15,001 bases of DNA. It comes from Bacteroidales bacterium (GTDB lineage Bacteria; Bacteroidota; Bacteroidia; Bacteroidales; Muribaculaceae). Below are positions 8,092 through 14,531 of the stretch, one piece after another. The first letter of the stretch is position 1. The number at the start of each line of letters is the position of its first letter. The stretch lies in contig JAHZGZ010000109.1 of NCBI GenBank assembly GCA_019420545.1, positions 1 to 15,001 of the forward strand, written 5' to 3'. Position numbers and translations under genes: made by a program. A model generated the notes under the pieces. That model was not told the origin of the DNA, searched no databases, and saw nothing but the letters and a program-made list of their open reading frames with translations.

Positions 8092-10620
8092 ATGAAGAAA
8101 TCAGGCATATTGTTACTGGCCGTTGCCGTAGGCGCCGTATGCGCGGAGGCCCGCGAGCAGCTCACCCTGCGCAAGGGGTGGGAGTTCCATCGCGGCGACA
8201 TAGAGAATGTCGACCTGAAAGCCGACCGCTCGAAAGGGTGGGAGAGCGTGACCGTGCCCCACGACTGGGCCATCGATCAGCCGTTTGACATAAACAACGA
8301 TTTGCAGACAGTGCAGGTGGTGCAGGACGGAGAGACACATCCCACGCTGAAGACGGGCCGTACGGGCGGTCTCCCTTATATGGGCACGGGCTGGTACCGG
8401 CGTACCTTCGATGTGGCTCCGGGGCAGATGGCAACCCTCGTTTTCGACGGCGCCATGAGCGAGGCCCGCGTGTGGGTCAACGGCCATAAGGTAGGTGAAT
8501 GGCCCTACGGTTATGCCTCGTTCCACTTCGACGTCACGCCATATCTCAACCCCGACGGCCGCGATAATGTGGTGATGGTGCGCCTTGAAAATCTCCCCTT
8601 CAGTTCGCGCTGGTACCCCGGCGCCGGACTTTACCGCAACGTGCATCTGCTTACCACCGACTCGCTGCGGGTGCCCGTGTGGGGAGTGCACGTCACCACG
8701 CCTCATGTGAAGAAGGATTTCGCCACGGTCAATATACGTACCTCGGTCCAATCGGCCTCCGCCGCCGAGGGTGTGCGCGTCGATACCGAGATTCTCGATC
8801 CCAAGGGGATTTCTGTTGCGCGCATGGCCAATCCTGTGGCGCGTTTTGACTCGACAGGGCTTCTGGAGCAGAATATCGAGGTTCCGGCCCCTGCGCTATG
8901 GTCGCCCGAGTCGCCTGCGCTCTACACAGCTGTGACAAGGGTGTACGATGCCTCTGGAAAGATGCGCGATTCGCTCTCGACACGTTTTGGCATTCGCACT
9001 ATCGAGGTGATCCCCAACCGTGGGTTCTTCCTCAACGGTAAGCACCGTAAGTTTCAGGGCGTGTGCAACCACCACGATCTCGGGCCTCTCGGTGCGGCTG
9101 TCAACCGCAATGCGTTGCGCCATCAGCTGCTGATGCTCAAGGAGATGGGATGCGACGCCGTGCGTACCTCCCACAACATGCCCGATCCTCAGCTGGTGGA
9201 GCTGTGCGACGAGATGGGCCTGATGATGATGATCGAGCCGTTTGATGAATGGGAGATTGCCAAATGCCGGAATGGCTACCATCGCTTCTGGGACGACTGG
9301 GCCGAGCGCGACATGGTGGCCATGCTGCGCCACTACCGCAACAATCCGTCGGTGGTGATGTGGTCGGTGGGCAATGAAGTGCCTACACAGTGCTCCGACG
9401 ACGGCGCCGCCGTGGCAGCATGGCTGCGCGACATATGTCATCGCGAGGATCCTACACGTCCCGTTACGGCGGGGATGGACCAGGTGGCCTGCACGCTCGA
9501 AAACGGTTTTGCCGCAGCCCTCGACGTACCGGGTCTGAACTATCGCACACACCGCTATCTCGAGGCATACGACACGCTGCCGCAGCGCGTGGTTCTCGGC
9601 TCCGAGACCGCATCGGCTGTCAGCTCGCGCGGTGTATACAAATGGCCGGTTGAGATATCAGGCACGGCCACTTACCCCGACCATCAGAGCAACGCCTACG
9701 AGGTAGAGTCGTGTGCCTGGGCAAATATCCCCGAGGTGGATTTCGCCCTTGCCGACGATTATCCCTGGACTATGGGCCAGTTTGTATGGACCGGTTTCGA
9801 CTATCTCGGCGAGCCTTCGCCATACAATACCGACGCATGGCCGAGCCACAGCTCCGTGTTCGGCATTATTGATCTTGCTTCGATTCCCAAGGACCGCTAC
9901 TGGCTTTACCGCTCGCAGTGGCGCAAGGACGACCATACGCTGCACGTGGCTCCTCACTGGACTCATCCGGGCCGCGAGGGGGAGATCACTCCTGTCATCG
10001 CCTACACGGATCTCCCCGAGGGCGAACTGTGGATCAACGGTGTAAGCATGGGGCGTCGGCACAAGCTCACTGCCGAGCAGACCGACAGCGCCACGGCTGC
10101 GGGCGATAAGCTGGCGCTGATACGCCGCTACCGCCTTGTGTGGGATGACGTCGTGTACGCTCCCGGTGAGATTCGTGTGGTTGCATACGATGCCGCCGGG
10201 AAGCCGACAATGGAGCAGACCGTGCGCACAGCCGGCAAGCCGTATGCATTGCAGCTTTCATCGGCTCTCCCCGAGCTCATCACGGCTGACGACGCCGACC
10301 GTCCGCTTGCATATGTCACTGTAAGTGCCGTAGACCGCGACGGCAATCTCTGTCCGGCCGACTCACGTCTCGTAAGTTTCAAGGTAAAGGGGCAGGGCGC
10401 ATTCAAAGCCGCCGCCAACGGTGATGCCACTTCGCTCGACCCGCTTCAGGAGCCGCGCATGCATCTGTTCTCGGGCCGTTGCACCGCCATCATCGAAGGC
10501 ATTCCCGCCACCGAAGCCGCCGCTGCCCGATCCAAGTCAGTAAGCCCCTCCGGCTCGGTGACCCTTACCGCCACAGCCCCGGGTCTAAAACCCGCCACCA
10601 TCACCCTCCCCGTCAGATAA
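8092..10620 (+). CDS. Secreted GH2 glycoside hydrolase, beta-galactosidase type, with DUF4982 and C-terminal GH2 domains
   Basis: This 842-residue enzyme begins with a signal peptide (1-20, ending AEA). A cysteine at 17 lacks a proper lipobox, so a lipoprotein is less likely. Domains in order: GH2 sugar-binding jelly roll (about 22-190, with WESVTVPHDWA and GTGWYRRTF), immunoglobulin-like domain (about 195-303), TIM barrel (about 304-600, with FQGVCNHHDLGPLG), DUF4982 (about 610-700, with GELWINGVSMG) and a C-terminal GH2 domain (about 720-840, with TVSAVDRDGN). The acid/base is E429 in MWSVGNEV and the nucleophile E505 in VLGSETAS. The layout is common among Bacteroides GH2 enzymes annotated as beta-galactosidases; the N-x-K glucuronidase motif was not found. 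The gene follows the PA14-GH3 by 32 bases and is likely in its operon. Its last codons and stop lie inside a strong hairpin. Confidence 0.9.
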   Translation: MKKSGILLLAVAVGAVCAEAREQLTLRKGWEFHRGDIENVDLKADRSKGWESVTVPHDWAIDQPFDINNDLQTVQVVQDGETHPTLKTGRTGGLPYMGTGWYRRTFDVAPGQMATLVFDGAMSEARVWVNGHKVGEWPYGYASFHFDVTPYLNPDGRDNVVMVRLENLPFSSRWYPGAGLYRNVHLLTTDSLRVPVWGVHVTTPHVKKDFATVNIRTSVQSASAAEGVRVDTEILDPKGISVARMANPVARFDSTGLLEQNIEVPAPALWSPESPALYTAVTRVYDASGKMRDSLSTRFGIRTIEVIPNRGFFLNGKHRKFQGVCNHHDLGPLGAAVNRNALRHQLLMLKEMGCDAVRTSHNMPDPQLVELCDEMGLMMMIEPFDEWEIAKCRNGYHRFWDDWAERDMVAMLRHYRNNPSVVMWSVGNEVPTQCSDDGAAVAAWLRDICHREDPTRPVTAGMDQVACTLENGFAAALDVPGLNYRTHRYLEAYDTLPQRVVLGSETASAVSSRGVYKWPVEISGTATYPDHQSNAYEVESCAWANIPEVDFALADDYPWTMGQFVWTGFDYLGEPSPYNTDAWPSHSSVFGIIDLASIPKDRYWLYRSQWRKDDHTLHVAPHWTHPGREGEITPVIAYTDLPEGELWINGVSMGRRHKLTAEQTDSATAAGDKLALIRRYRLVWDDVVYAPGEIRVVAYDAAGKPTMEQTVRTAGKPYALQLSSALPELITADDADRPLAYVTVSAVDRDGNLCPADSRLVSFKVKGQGAFKAAANGDATSLDPLQEPRMHLFSGRCTAIIEGIPATEAAAARSKSVSPSGSVTLTATAPGLKPATITLPVR

Positions 10621-10635
10621 CCCTGACCGGGAGGG
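10604..10635 (+). terminator. Hairpin spanning the GH2 stop codon
   Basis: Bases 10604-10616 pair with 10623-10635 in a 13-base stem with one C-C mismatch (10611/10628) and a 6-base loop that includes the TAA stop. No T-run follows, so it is not a standard intrinsic terminator. It may protect the 3' end of the mRNA or help stop transcription together with the hairpins just downstream. Confidence 0.4.
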
Positions 10636-10676
10636 CGGCGCTTTAGGCCGCCGTAATCACAACGGCGAAATCCGCC
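10634..10676. other. Chain of mutually exclusive GC-rich hairpins after the GH2 gene
   Basis: GGCGGC (10634-10639) pairs with GCCGCC (10647-10652). CGCCGT (10649-10654) pairs with ACGGCG (10662-10667). A small GGCG/CGCC stem uses 10664-10667 and 10673-10676. Because the stems share bases, only alternate ones can form together. They lie in the gap between converging genes, where they could slow transcription from both sides. No T-tract is present, and the function is inferred. Confidence 0.4.
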
Positions 10677-10683
10677 ATTAGGG

Positions 10684-10769
10684 TAGGAGACGCGGTTTCC
10701 TACCGCGTCACGACAATCTTGCTATCGTTAGTGATGTTGTTTTGATGCGGTAGGAAACCGCATCTCCTA
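10684..10769. repeat. REP-like inverted hairpin pair (BIME-like), element 2
   Basis: Arms 10684-10710 and 10743-10769 (27 bases each) are inverted copies with 25 of 27 matches and a 32-base spacer. The left arm forms its own hairpin GACGCGG-TTTCCTA-CCGCGTC (10689-10709), preceded by GTAG at 10683-10686. The two differences in the right arm change both partners of one stem pair, C-G to T-A, so the small hairpin is preserved. The foot and stem resemble element 1 while the loop differs. The pair sits between the convergent GH2 and Maf genes and could also end transcription in both directions. Confidence 0.72.
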
Positions 10770-10788
10770 TTAAGGGCGTTGAGGCGCT

Positions 10789-11397
10789 TTATTTTCCGAC
10801 GAAGGCTTTCAGTTCGTTGTAGAGGCGGTGTACGGGGAGCCCCATCACGTTGTAGAAGCTTCCGCGGATGCCTTCGATGCCGATGGCGCCGATCCATTCC
10901 TGGATGCCGTAGGCCCCGGCCTTGTCGAGTGGACGGTAACGCTCCACGTAGTAGCGTATCTCATCGGGTGTAAGCGCGGCAAACTCTACTTCGGTGCTTA
11001 CCGAGAATGTGTGGCGGCGCGTGCAGTCGGTAAGGCTCACGCCTGTTACCACGGTCTGCACCCGTCCTTGCAGCATTTCGAGCATGGCGATGGCGTCGGC
11101 CTCGTCCTTGGGCTTGCCGAGAATCATCCCGTCGATTATCACCACCGTGTCGGCCGTTATCACGATCTCACCCTGCTTGAGGTGCTTGCAGTAGGCGTCG
11201 CCCTTCTTCTGCGACAGATATGCCGGTACTTCGGCGGCCGGCATATCGGCGCTGTATGTCTCGTCGACCTCTATGCTCTCGGCTATCTCGAAGGGTACGT
11301 CGAGCATCCCCAGAAGCTCGCGCCGACGCGGTGAATGACTCGCCAGCAGCAGACGGTAGCCGTTGAGGAAATCCATAGGGCCCGGTATCTTTTCCAT
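10789..11397 (-). CDS. maf: Maf family nucleotide pyrophosphatase
   Basis: Maf proteins hydrolyse non-canonical or excess nucleoside triphosphates (dTTP/UTP or modified bases) to monophosphates in the cytoplasm and are linked to septum control. The 202-residue product has the expected length and motifs: LASHSPRRRELL (18-29), the substrate-binding SxSPRR signature; TADTVV (81-86) with the catalytic-type aspartate D83; GKP (94-96); and DKAGAYGIQ (158-166), which fits the dTTP/UTP-preferring branch better than the modified-base branch. A second Met at residue 8 (MDFLNGYR) is an alternative start closer to the usual family start. The gene is last in the minus-strand group, 41 bases after the KdsC-like gene, and converges with the GH2 gene across the hairpin-rich gap. 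Family assignment is firm; nucleotide preference is inferred from motif memory. Confidence 0.93.
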   Translation of the reverse strand: MEKIPGPMDFLNGYRLLLASHSPRRRELLGMLDVPFEIAESIEVDETYSADMPAAEVPAYLSQKKGDAYCKHLKQGEIVITADTVVIIDGMILGKPKDEADAIAMLEMLQGRVQTVVTGVSLTDCTRRHTFSVSTEVEFAALTPDEIRYYVERYRPLDKAGAYGIQEWIGAIGIEGIRGSFYNVMGLPVHRLYNELKAFVGK

Positions 11398-11438
11398 AAT
11401 CCTAAATCAAAAACACTAAAATATTCATTACCTGCGGT

Positions 11439-11963
11439 TTACCAGCCGAAGGCTTTGGCATCCTTCATCCAGTGGCCCTGGGCACGCATTATCTCTTCGA
11501 TGAGGTCGCGCCCCACACCGTAGCCTCCGTCGCAGGGCGATATGTAGCGTGCCACTTCCTTGATCTCGCGGGCGGCGTCGCGCGGCGCCACGGGGAGGCC
11601 CACATGGCGCATCACCTCATAGTCGGGTATGTCGTCGCCGGCATAGGCTACCTCCTCCGGACGGAGCCCGTGGAGGGCCATCCAGTCGTGGAGCACCTTG
11701 ATTTTCACCCCGGCTTTCATGTATATATCCTTGATGCCAAGTCCGCTGAAACGGTCATATACCGCCTGCGAGTCGCCGCCGGTGATTATTGCTATGTTGT
11801 AGCCGCATTTTACGGCGAGCTGAAGCGCGTAGCCGTCCTTTATGTTGACCATGCGCTGCGGCATGCCGTCGGCTCCGAGAGGTATGCATGATGGCGACAG
11901 CACGCCGTCGACGTCGAATACTATGCCGCGTATGAGACTGAGGTTGTAGTCAATCTTGCTCAT
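11439..11963 (-). CDS. kdsC: KdsC-like HAD phosphatase (3-deoxy-D-manno-octulosonate 8-phosphate phosphatase)
   Basis: The 174-residue length and lack of a cap domain match the tetrameric KdsC class of HAD phosphatases, which release phosphate from KDO-8-phosphate during lipopolysaccharide inner-core synthesis in the cytoplasm. HAD motif I is VFDVDGVL with nucleophile D17 and D19; motif II is IITGG with T61; the motif III lysine is one of K83-K89 in MKAGVKIKV; motif IV is GDDIPD (109-114) binding magnesium. NIKDGYALQLA (40-50) is also typical of KdsC. It begins 19 bases after the DUF2520 gene and is followed by maf 41 bases later. No kdsA, kdsB or lipid A gene is nearby, so KDO-8-P as the substrate rests on family similarity; a sugar-nucleotide-related phosphatase of the same fold is the main alternative. 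Confidence 0.85.
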   Translation of the reverse strand: MSKIDYNLSLIRGIVFDVDGVLSPSCIPLGADGMPQRMVNIKDGYALQLAVKCGYNIAIITGGDSQAVYDRFSGLGIKDIYMKAGVKIKVLHDWMALHGLRPEEVAYAGDDIPDYEVMRHVGLPVAPRDAAREIKEVARYISPCDGGYGVGRDLIEEIMRAQGHWMKDAKAFGW

Positions 11964-11982
11964 TTTATGTCGCGTTACGGTT

Positions 11983-12774
11983 TTACTTATCGAAATGTTT
12001 CAGTATCGAGGATGAGAGCAGTGAGTAGATTTCGCGGTCATCGCCACGGAGCATAGCCTCGTGCGATGCGATTACCGAGCGGTCGCCGCGCTGCGCAGGG
12101 CCTGTCTGCCCGGCCTCAGGGCCTGTAGCCATGGCCTTGGTGAAAGTGGCCTCGATGAGCGGGGCGAACACGCGTATGTCGAGCCCTTCACCGCGGAGCA
12201 GGGTGTCGGCCTTTAGCCACATGTAGTTGGCGAAATTGCACGCGAACACTGCCGCGATATGCAGTTTGCGGCGGCGTTCGGAGTCGGCATCGTAGATGTG
12301 CGTGGTAAATAGCGCGGCGGTGTGCTTCAGTATTGCAGCGGCTTCGGGCGTGGAGGCCTCGACAAAGAGGGGCACTTCCGACATGTCGACATCGACGTCG
12401 CGCGAGAAGGTCTGCAGCGGATAGAACACTCCGTGGGCGTCGCCTGTGCCGGCGAGCGCGTCGGCCGGGATTGATCCGGAGGTATGCGCCCATATTCCGC
12501 GGCGCCCCTTGAACTGACGGGCGAGCGGAGCTATGGCGTCGTCGCTCACCGATATTATATAGAGATCGGCGTCGGGCGTTATGTCGTCGACCGATAGTGC
12601 GGCCGCTGTGCCTGTGCGCGCGGCGAGCGCCTGTGCGTTTTCAGGATTGCGCGACCATATCTGTACCACCCTCGGAGCGAGCGCTTCGGCAAGATGGGTA
12701 GCCACATTGCCCGAGCCGAGGATGACTATACGTTGCGGCGCTCGGGCGGCGTCGGGTTTCAGCGTTCCTTCCAT
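11983..12774 (-). CDS. Rossmann-fold NADP-binding protein with DUF2520 domain
   Basis: A predicted cytoplasmic oxidoreductase of unknown substrate. The N-terminal half is a Rossmann fold: RIVILGSGNVATHLAEAL with the dinucleotide-binding GSGNVA at residues 20-25, then IISVSDDAI. HTSGS (97-101) and HGVFYPLQTFS (114-124) follow, then the all-helical DUF2520 half with RRRKLHIAAVFACNFANYMW (167-186) and ATGPEAGQTGPAQRGD (216-231), which corresponds to the TGP-RGD region of this family. It is distantly like pyrroline-5-carboxylate or ketopantoate reductases. I chose the ATG at 12774, which overlaps the nitroreductase end by 16 bases; an earlier in-frame start at 12798 would add 8 residues with no conserved content. 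The order DUF2520, KdsC, Maf recurs in Bacteroidetes as far as I recall, which hints at a link to envelope or nucleotide-sugar metabolism. Confidence 0.85.
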   Translation of the reverse strand: MEGTLKPDAARAPQRIVILGSGNVATHLAEALAPRVVQIWSRNPENAQALAARTGTAAALSVDDITPDADLYIISVSDDAIAPLARQFKGRRGIWAHTSGSIPADALAGTGDAHGVFYPLQTFSRDVDVDMSEVPLFVEASTPEAAAILKHTAALFTTHIYDADSERRRKLHIAAVFACNFANYMWLKADTLLRGEGLDIRVFAPLIEATFTKAMATGPEAGQTGPAQRGDRSVIASHEAMLRGDDREIYSLLSSSILKHFDK

Positions 12775-13295
12775 TCGTTGATATGCACCTTTTCCCAAAG
12801 CAGCTTTTCAAGATTCTGCGGTTTCTTCTCCTCTGCGGGGTGGCCGATGGTGATTATGGCCACGGGAAGTATGGTGTCGGGCATGTCGAGGACGTTCTGC
12901 ACGTAGGTCTCCGACTCCAGATCGCGGTCGGTATAGCGTCCGCGTATCTGTATCCAGCACGAACCGAGGCCGAGATCCTGAGCCTGCAGCTGTATGTAGG
13001 TGGCGGCGATGGCGGCGTCCTCTATCCAGGGATCGCTGGCCTCAACGTCCACGGCTACGACAATGGCGAGAGGGGCCTTGGCGATAGGCATGGCGCCGGC
13101 TTCCTTGCATTTGCTCAGCGCTTCAAGACGCGCGGAGTCCTCGACAATGACAAACTGCCAGGGACGGCTGCTTTTGCTGGTGGGAGCCATGAGGGCGGCT
13201 TCCATGATTGTCTTTACGTCGTCGGCTGAAATCTCTTCGTCGGTATAGCGGCGTATACTGCGGCGGTTGGTTATAAGGTCGTGGAATGAAGTCAT
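12759..13295 (-). CDS. Nitroreductase family FMN-dependent oxidoreductase
   Basis: The 178-residue product fits the compact nitroreductase fold, which uses FMN and NAD(P)H to reduce nitro compounds, quinones or other electrophiles in the cytoplasm. The N-terminal FMN-phosphate motif is NRRSIRRYTDEEIS (10-23), followed by APTSKSSRPWQF (37-48), where the serines and the PWQF region contact flavin, then AAIAATYIQLQAQDLGLGSCW (94-114) and IGHPAEEK (150-157) near the C-terminus. It has no signal peptide. The gene starts with ATG 73 bases after the HU/SPOR gene ends; no TAnnTTTG element was found in that gap, so it may be transcribed from the upstream promoter. Its last codons overlap the start of the DUF2520 gene, which suggests translational coupling. 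The physiological substrate is not apparent. Confidence 0.92.
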   Translation of the reverse strand: MTSFHDLITNRRSIRRYTDEEISADDVKTIMEAALMAPTSKSSRPWQFVIVEDSARLEALSKCKEAGAMPIAKAPLAIVVAVDVEASDPWIEDAAIAATYIQLQAQDLGLGSCWIQIRGRYTDRDLESETYVQNVLDMPDTILPVAIITIGHPAEEKKPQNLEKLLWEKVHINEWKER

Positions 13296-13368
13296 AGTTA
13301 TATTGAGGGATTAAATTGTGTCAACCTGCGTGTGTCAATGTCATCCCCGGCCGACTTCTACAGCCTTC

Positions 13369-14385
13369 TTAGCGGCGGCATACCCAGGCCTGGGGGTAGC
13401 GGTCGGAAAATCCTTCGCGGAGCATGGGGCGCTGTGCGGCCTCGAAAGTGTTGCCGGTGGCCACATATATACGGTAGCGGCCGTCGCATTCAAGCAGATG
13501 CATTTCGTTGCCATGGGGATGTTCGGCTATGTATTCCGAAGCTTTGGAGGCCGATGGGAGCGATGCCACGATCAGGAAATAGCGGTCGGTAGCGTCGCAA
13601 CGCAGGCTTTCCGTTGCTTTCGTACCGGCGGGACGTGGGATATGGGTCAGAGTTGCCGTTCCTTTCAAGGTATCGGGCATAGCGATGGCAAGAGTCATCC
13701 GGCTGACGCGGGCAGATAGGGCTTTGGCCTCGTCGTCTACAGTCGGCTCGACGGCGGCGCGTTCGATTGCCGGTGCCATTGACGCACGCATGGCGTGCTG
13801 GTCGACAATGGGCGTCGAGAGCATGATGCCGAGCATCACAAGCGCCACCATGGCGGCCGCAACCTGCAATATGCTTCTTCGGACAGGAGTATAGGATGAT
13901 GTGGATGGCTCGTCGGAATCAGACGCGGTGTTTTGCGTGTCAGCGGCTTCAGAGGACTGATGTAGGCTGAGCGGCACCGCTTTTACCGCTGTAAGGCCGA
14001 CGTAGCGCGGAGCTACCGAGGCGCTTTCGAAGGGTTCGAACACGATGGCGCCCTCCTCGTTGAGCGACAGCACGCCCAGGTGTCCGATGCCGGTTTCCCC
14101 CTCCTGACGGAGCTGATAGCGCATGGTGTTTACGCAGTCGGTCACTACCTGCGCGGCCTGTTCGTAGGTCAGACGGTGGCGGCGCGCCACGGAGCTGACA
14201 AGCAGACCGTCGTTGTGGGTAAGCTCGGGGTTGAATGTCATCGAGCGGCGCGGAGGGAATATGCATCCCAGCTCCGTGTCGATACTGGCCGGCGTATGGT
14301 GCGCGATAAGCGCACCAAGTCCCGGCACGACAACGCAGTCATGCCGGAGCACCAGATATTCTATATGCTCGATTATCGATATCAC
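13369..14385 (-). CDS. HU-like (CCDC81-type) domain, membrane-anchored SPOR protein
   Basis: About 338 residues from the GTG at 14385. Residues about 2-130 form a Bacteroidetes HU-type domain pair (IEHIEYLVLRHDCVVVPGLG at 5-24; FNPELTHNDGLL; HLGVLSLNEEGAIVF). A polar Ser/Asp-rich linker comes next, then one membrane segment at about 171-192 (ILQVAAAMVALVMLGIM), a periplasmic spacer, and a C-terminal SPOR domain (about 268-337, RYFLIVASLP and RYRIYVATGNTFEAA). SPOR domains bind denuded peptidoglycan at division sites, while HU folds bind nucleic acid or mediate oligomerisation, so the protein could link the inside of the cell to the septal wall. The frame extends to a GTG at 14412, but the conserved domain begins right after 14385 and a consensus promoter overlaps the extra codons, so I prefer the later start. 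It is the first gene of the minus-strand group. Confidence 0.8.
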   Translation of the reverse strand: MISIIEHIEYLVLRHDCVVVPGLGALIAHHTPASIDTELGCIFPPRRSMTFNPELTHNDGLLVSSVARRHRLTYEQAAQVVTDCVNTMRYQLRQEGETGIGHLGVLSLNEEGAIVFEPFESASVAPRYVGLTAVKAVPLSLHQSSEAADTQNTASDSDEPSTSSYTPVRRSILQVAAAMVALVMLGIMLSTPIVDQHAMRASMAPAIERAAVEPTVDDEAKALSARVSRMTLAIAMPDTLKGTATLTHIPRPAGTKATESLRCDATDRYFLIVASLPSASKASEYIAEHPHGNEMHLLECDGRYRIYVATGNTFEAAQRPMLREGFSDRYPQAWVCRR

Positions 14386-14389
14386 TACG

Positions 14390-14421
14390 CAAAGGTAATC
14401 ACTTCCCTTCACTTTTCAAAA
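14390..14421 (-). promoter_or_regulatory. Bacteroidetes promoter (TTTG-N19-TACCTTTG) for the HU/SPOR gene
   Basis: On the minus strand TTTTG (14421-14417) is followed after exactly 19 bases by TACCTTTG (14397-14390), matching the -33 TTTG and -7 TAnnTTTG consensus at its usual spacing. The -7 box ends only 4 bases before the GTG at 14385, so transcription would start at or next to that codon. Confidence 0.6.
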
Positions 14422-14531
14422 CCAAATTTCAGATTATCCAACATCTTCTTCGTGTTTTCTGAAGTGAGATCCGAAATTAAGTATGTACCGTGGATTGGAC
14501 GTATTATACTTATGAAAATACATGGAATTAT
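14422..14531. other. A/T-rich divergent intergenic region
   Basis: This stretch separates the divergent HU/SPOR and hydrolase genes. Apart from the minus-strand promoter boxes at its left edge, I see no clear TAnnTTTG element for the rightward gene, no strong hairpin and no small coding frame. Confidence 0.4.

Noticed and set aside
8104..8142. A lipoprotein signal at C17 of the second GH2
   Set aside because: The residues before the cysteine (GAV) do not fit a lipobox; a signal peptidase I site after AEA fits better.
10681..10770. A CRISPR or phase-variable invertible promoter based on the inverted repeats
   Set aside because: There is only one inverted pair with a 32-base spacer containing no promoter, no recombinase gene nearby and no direct repeats with spacers.
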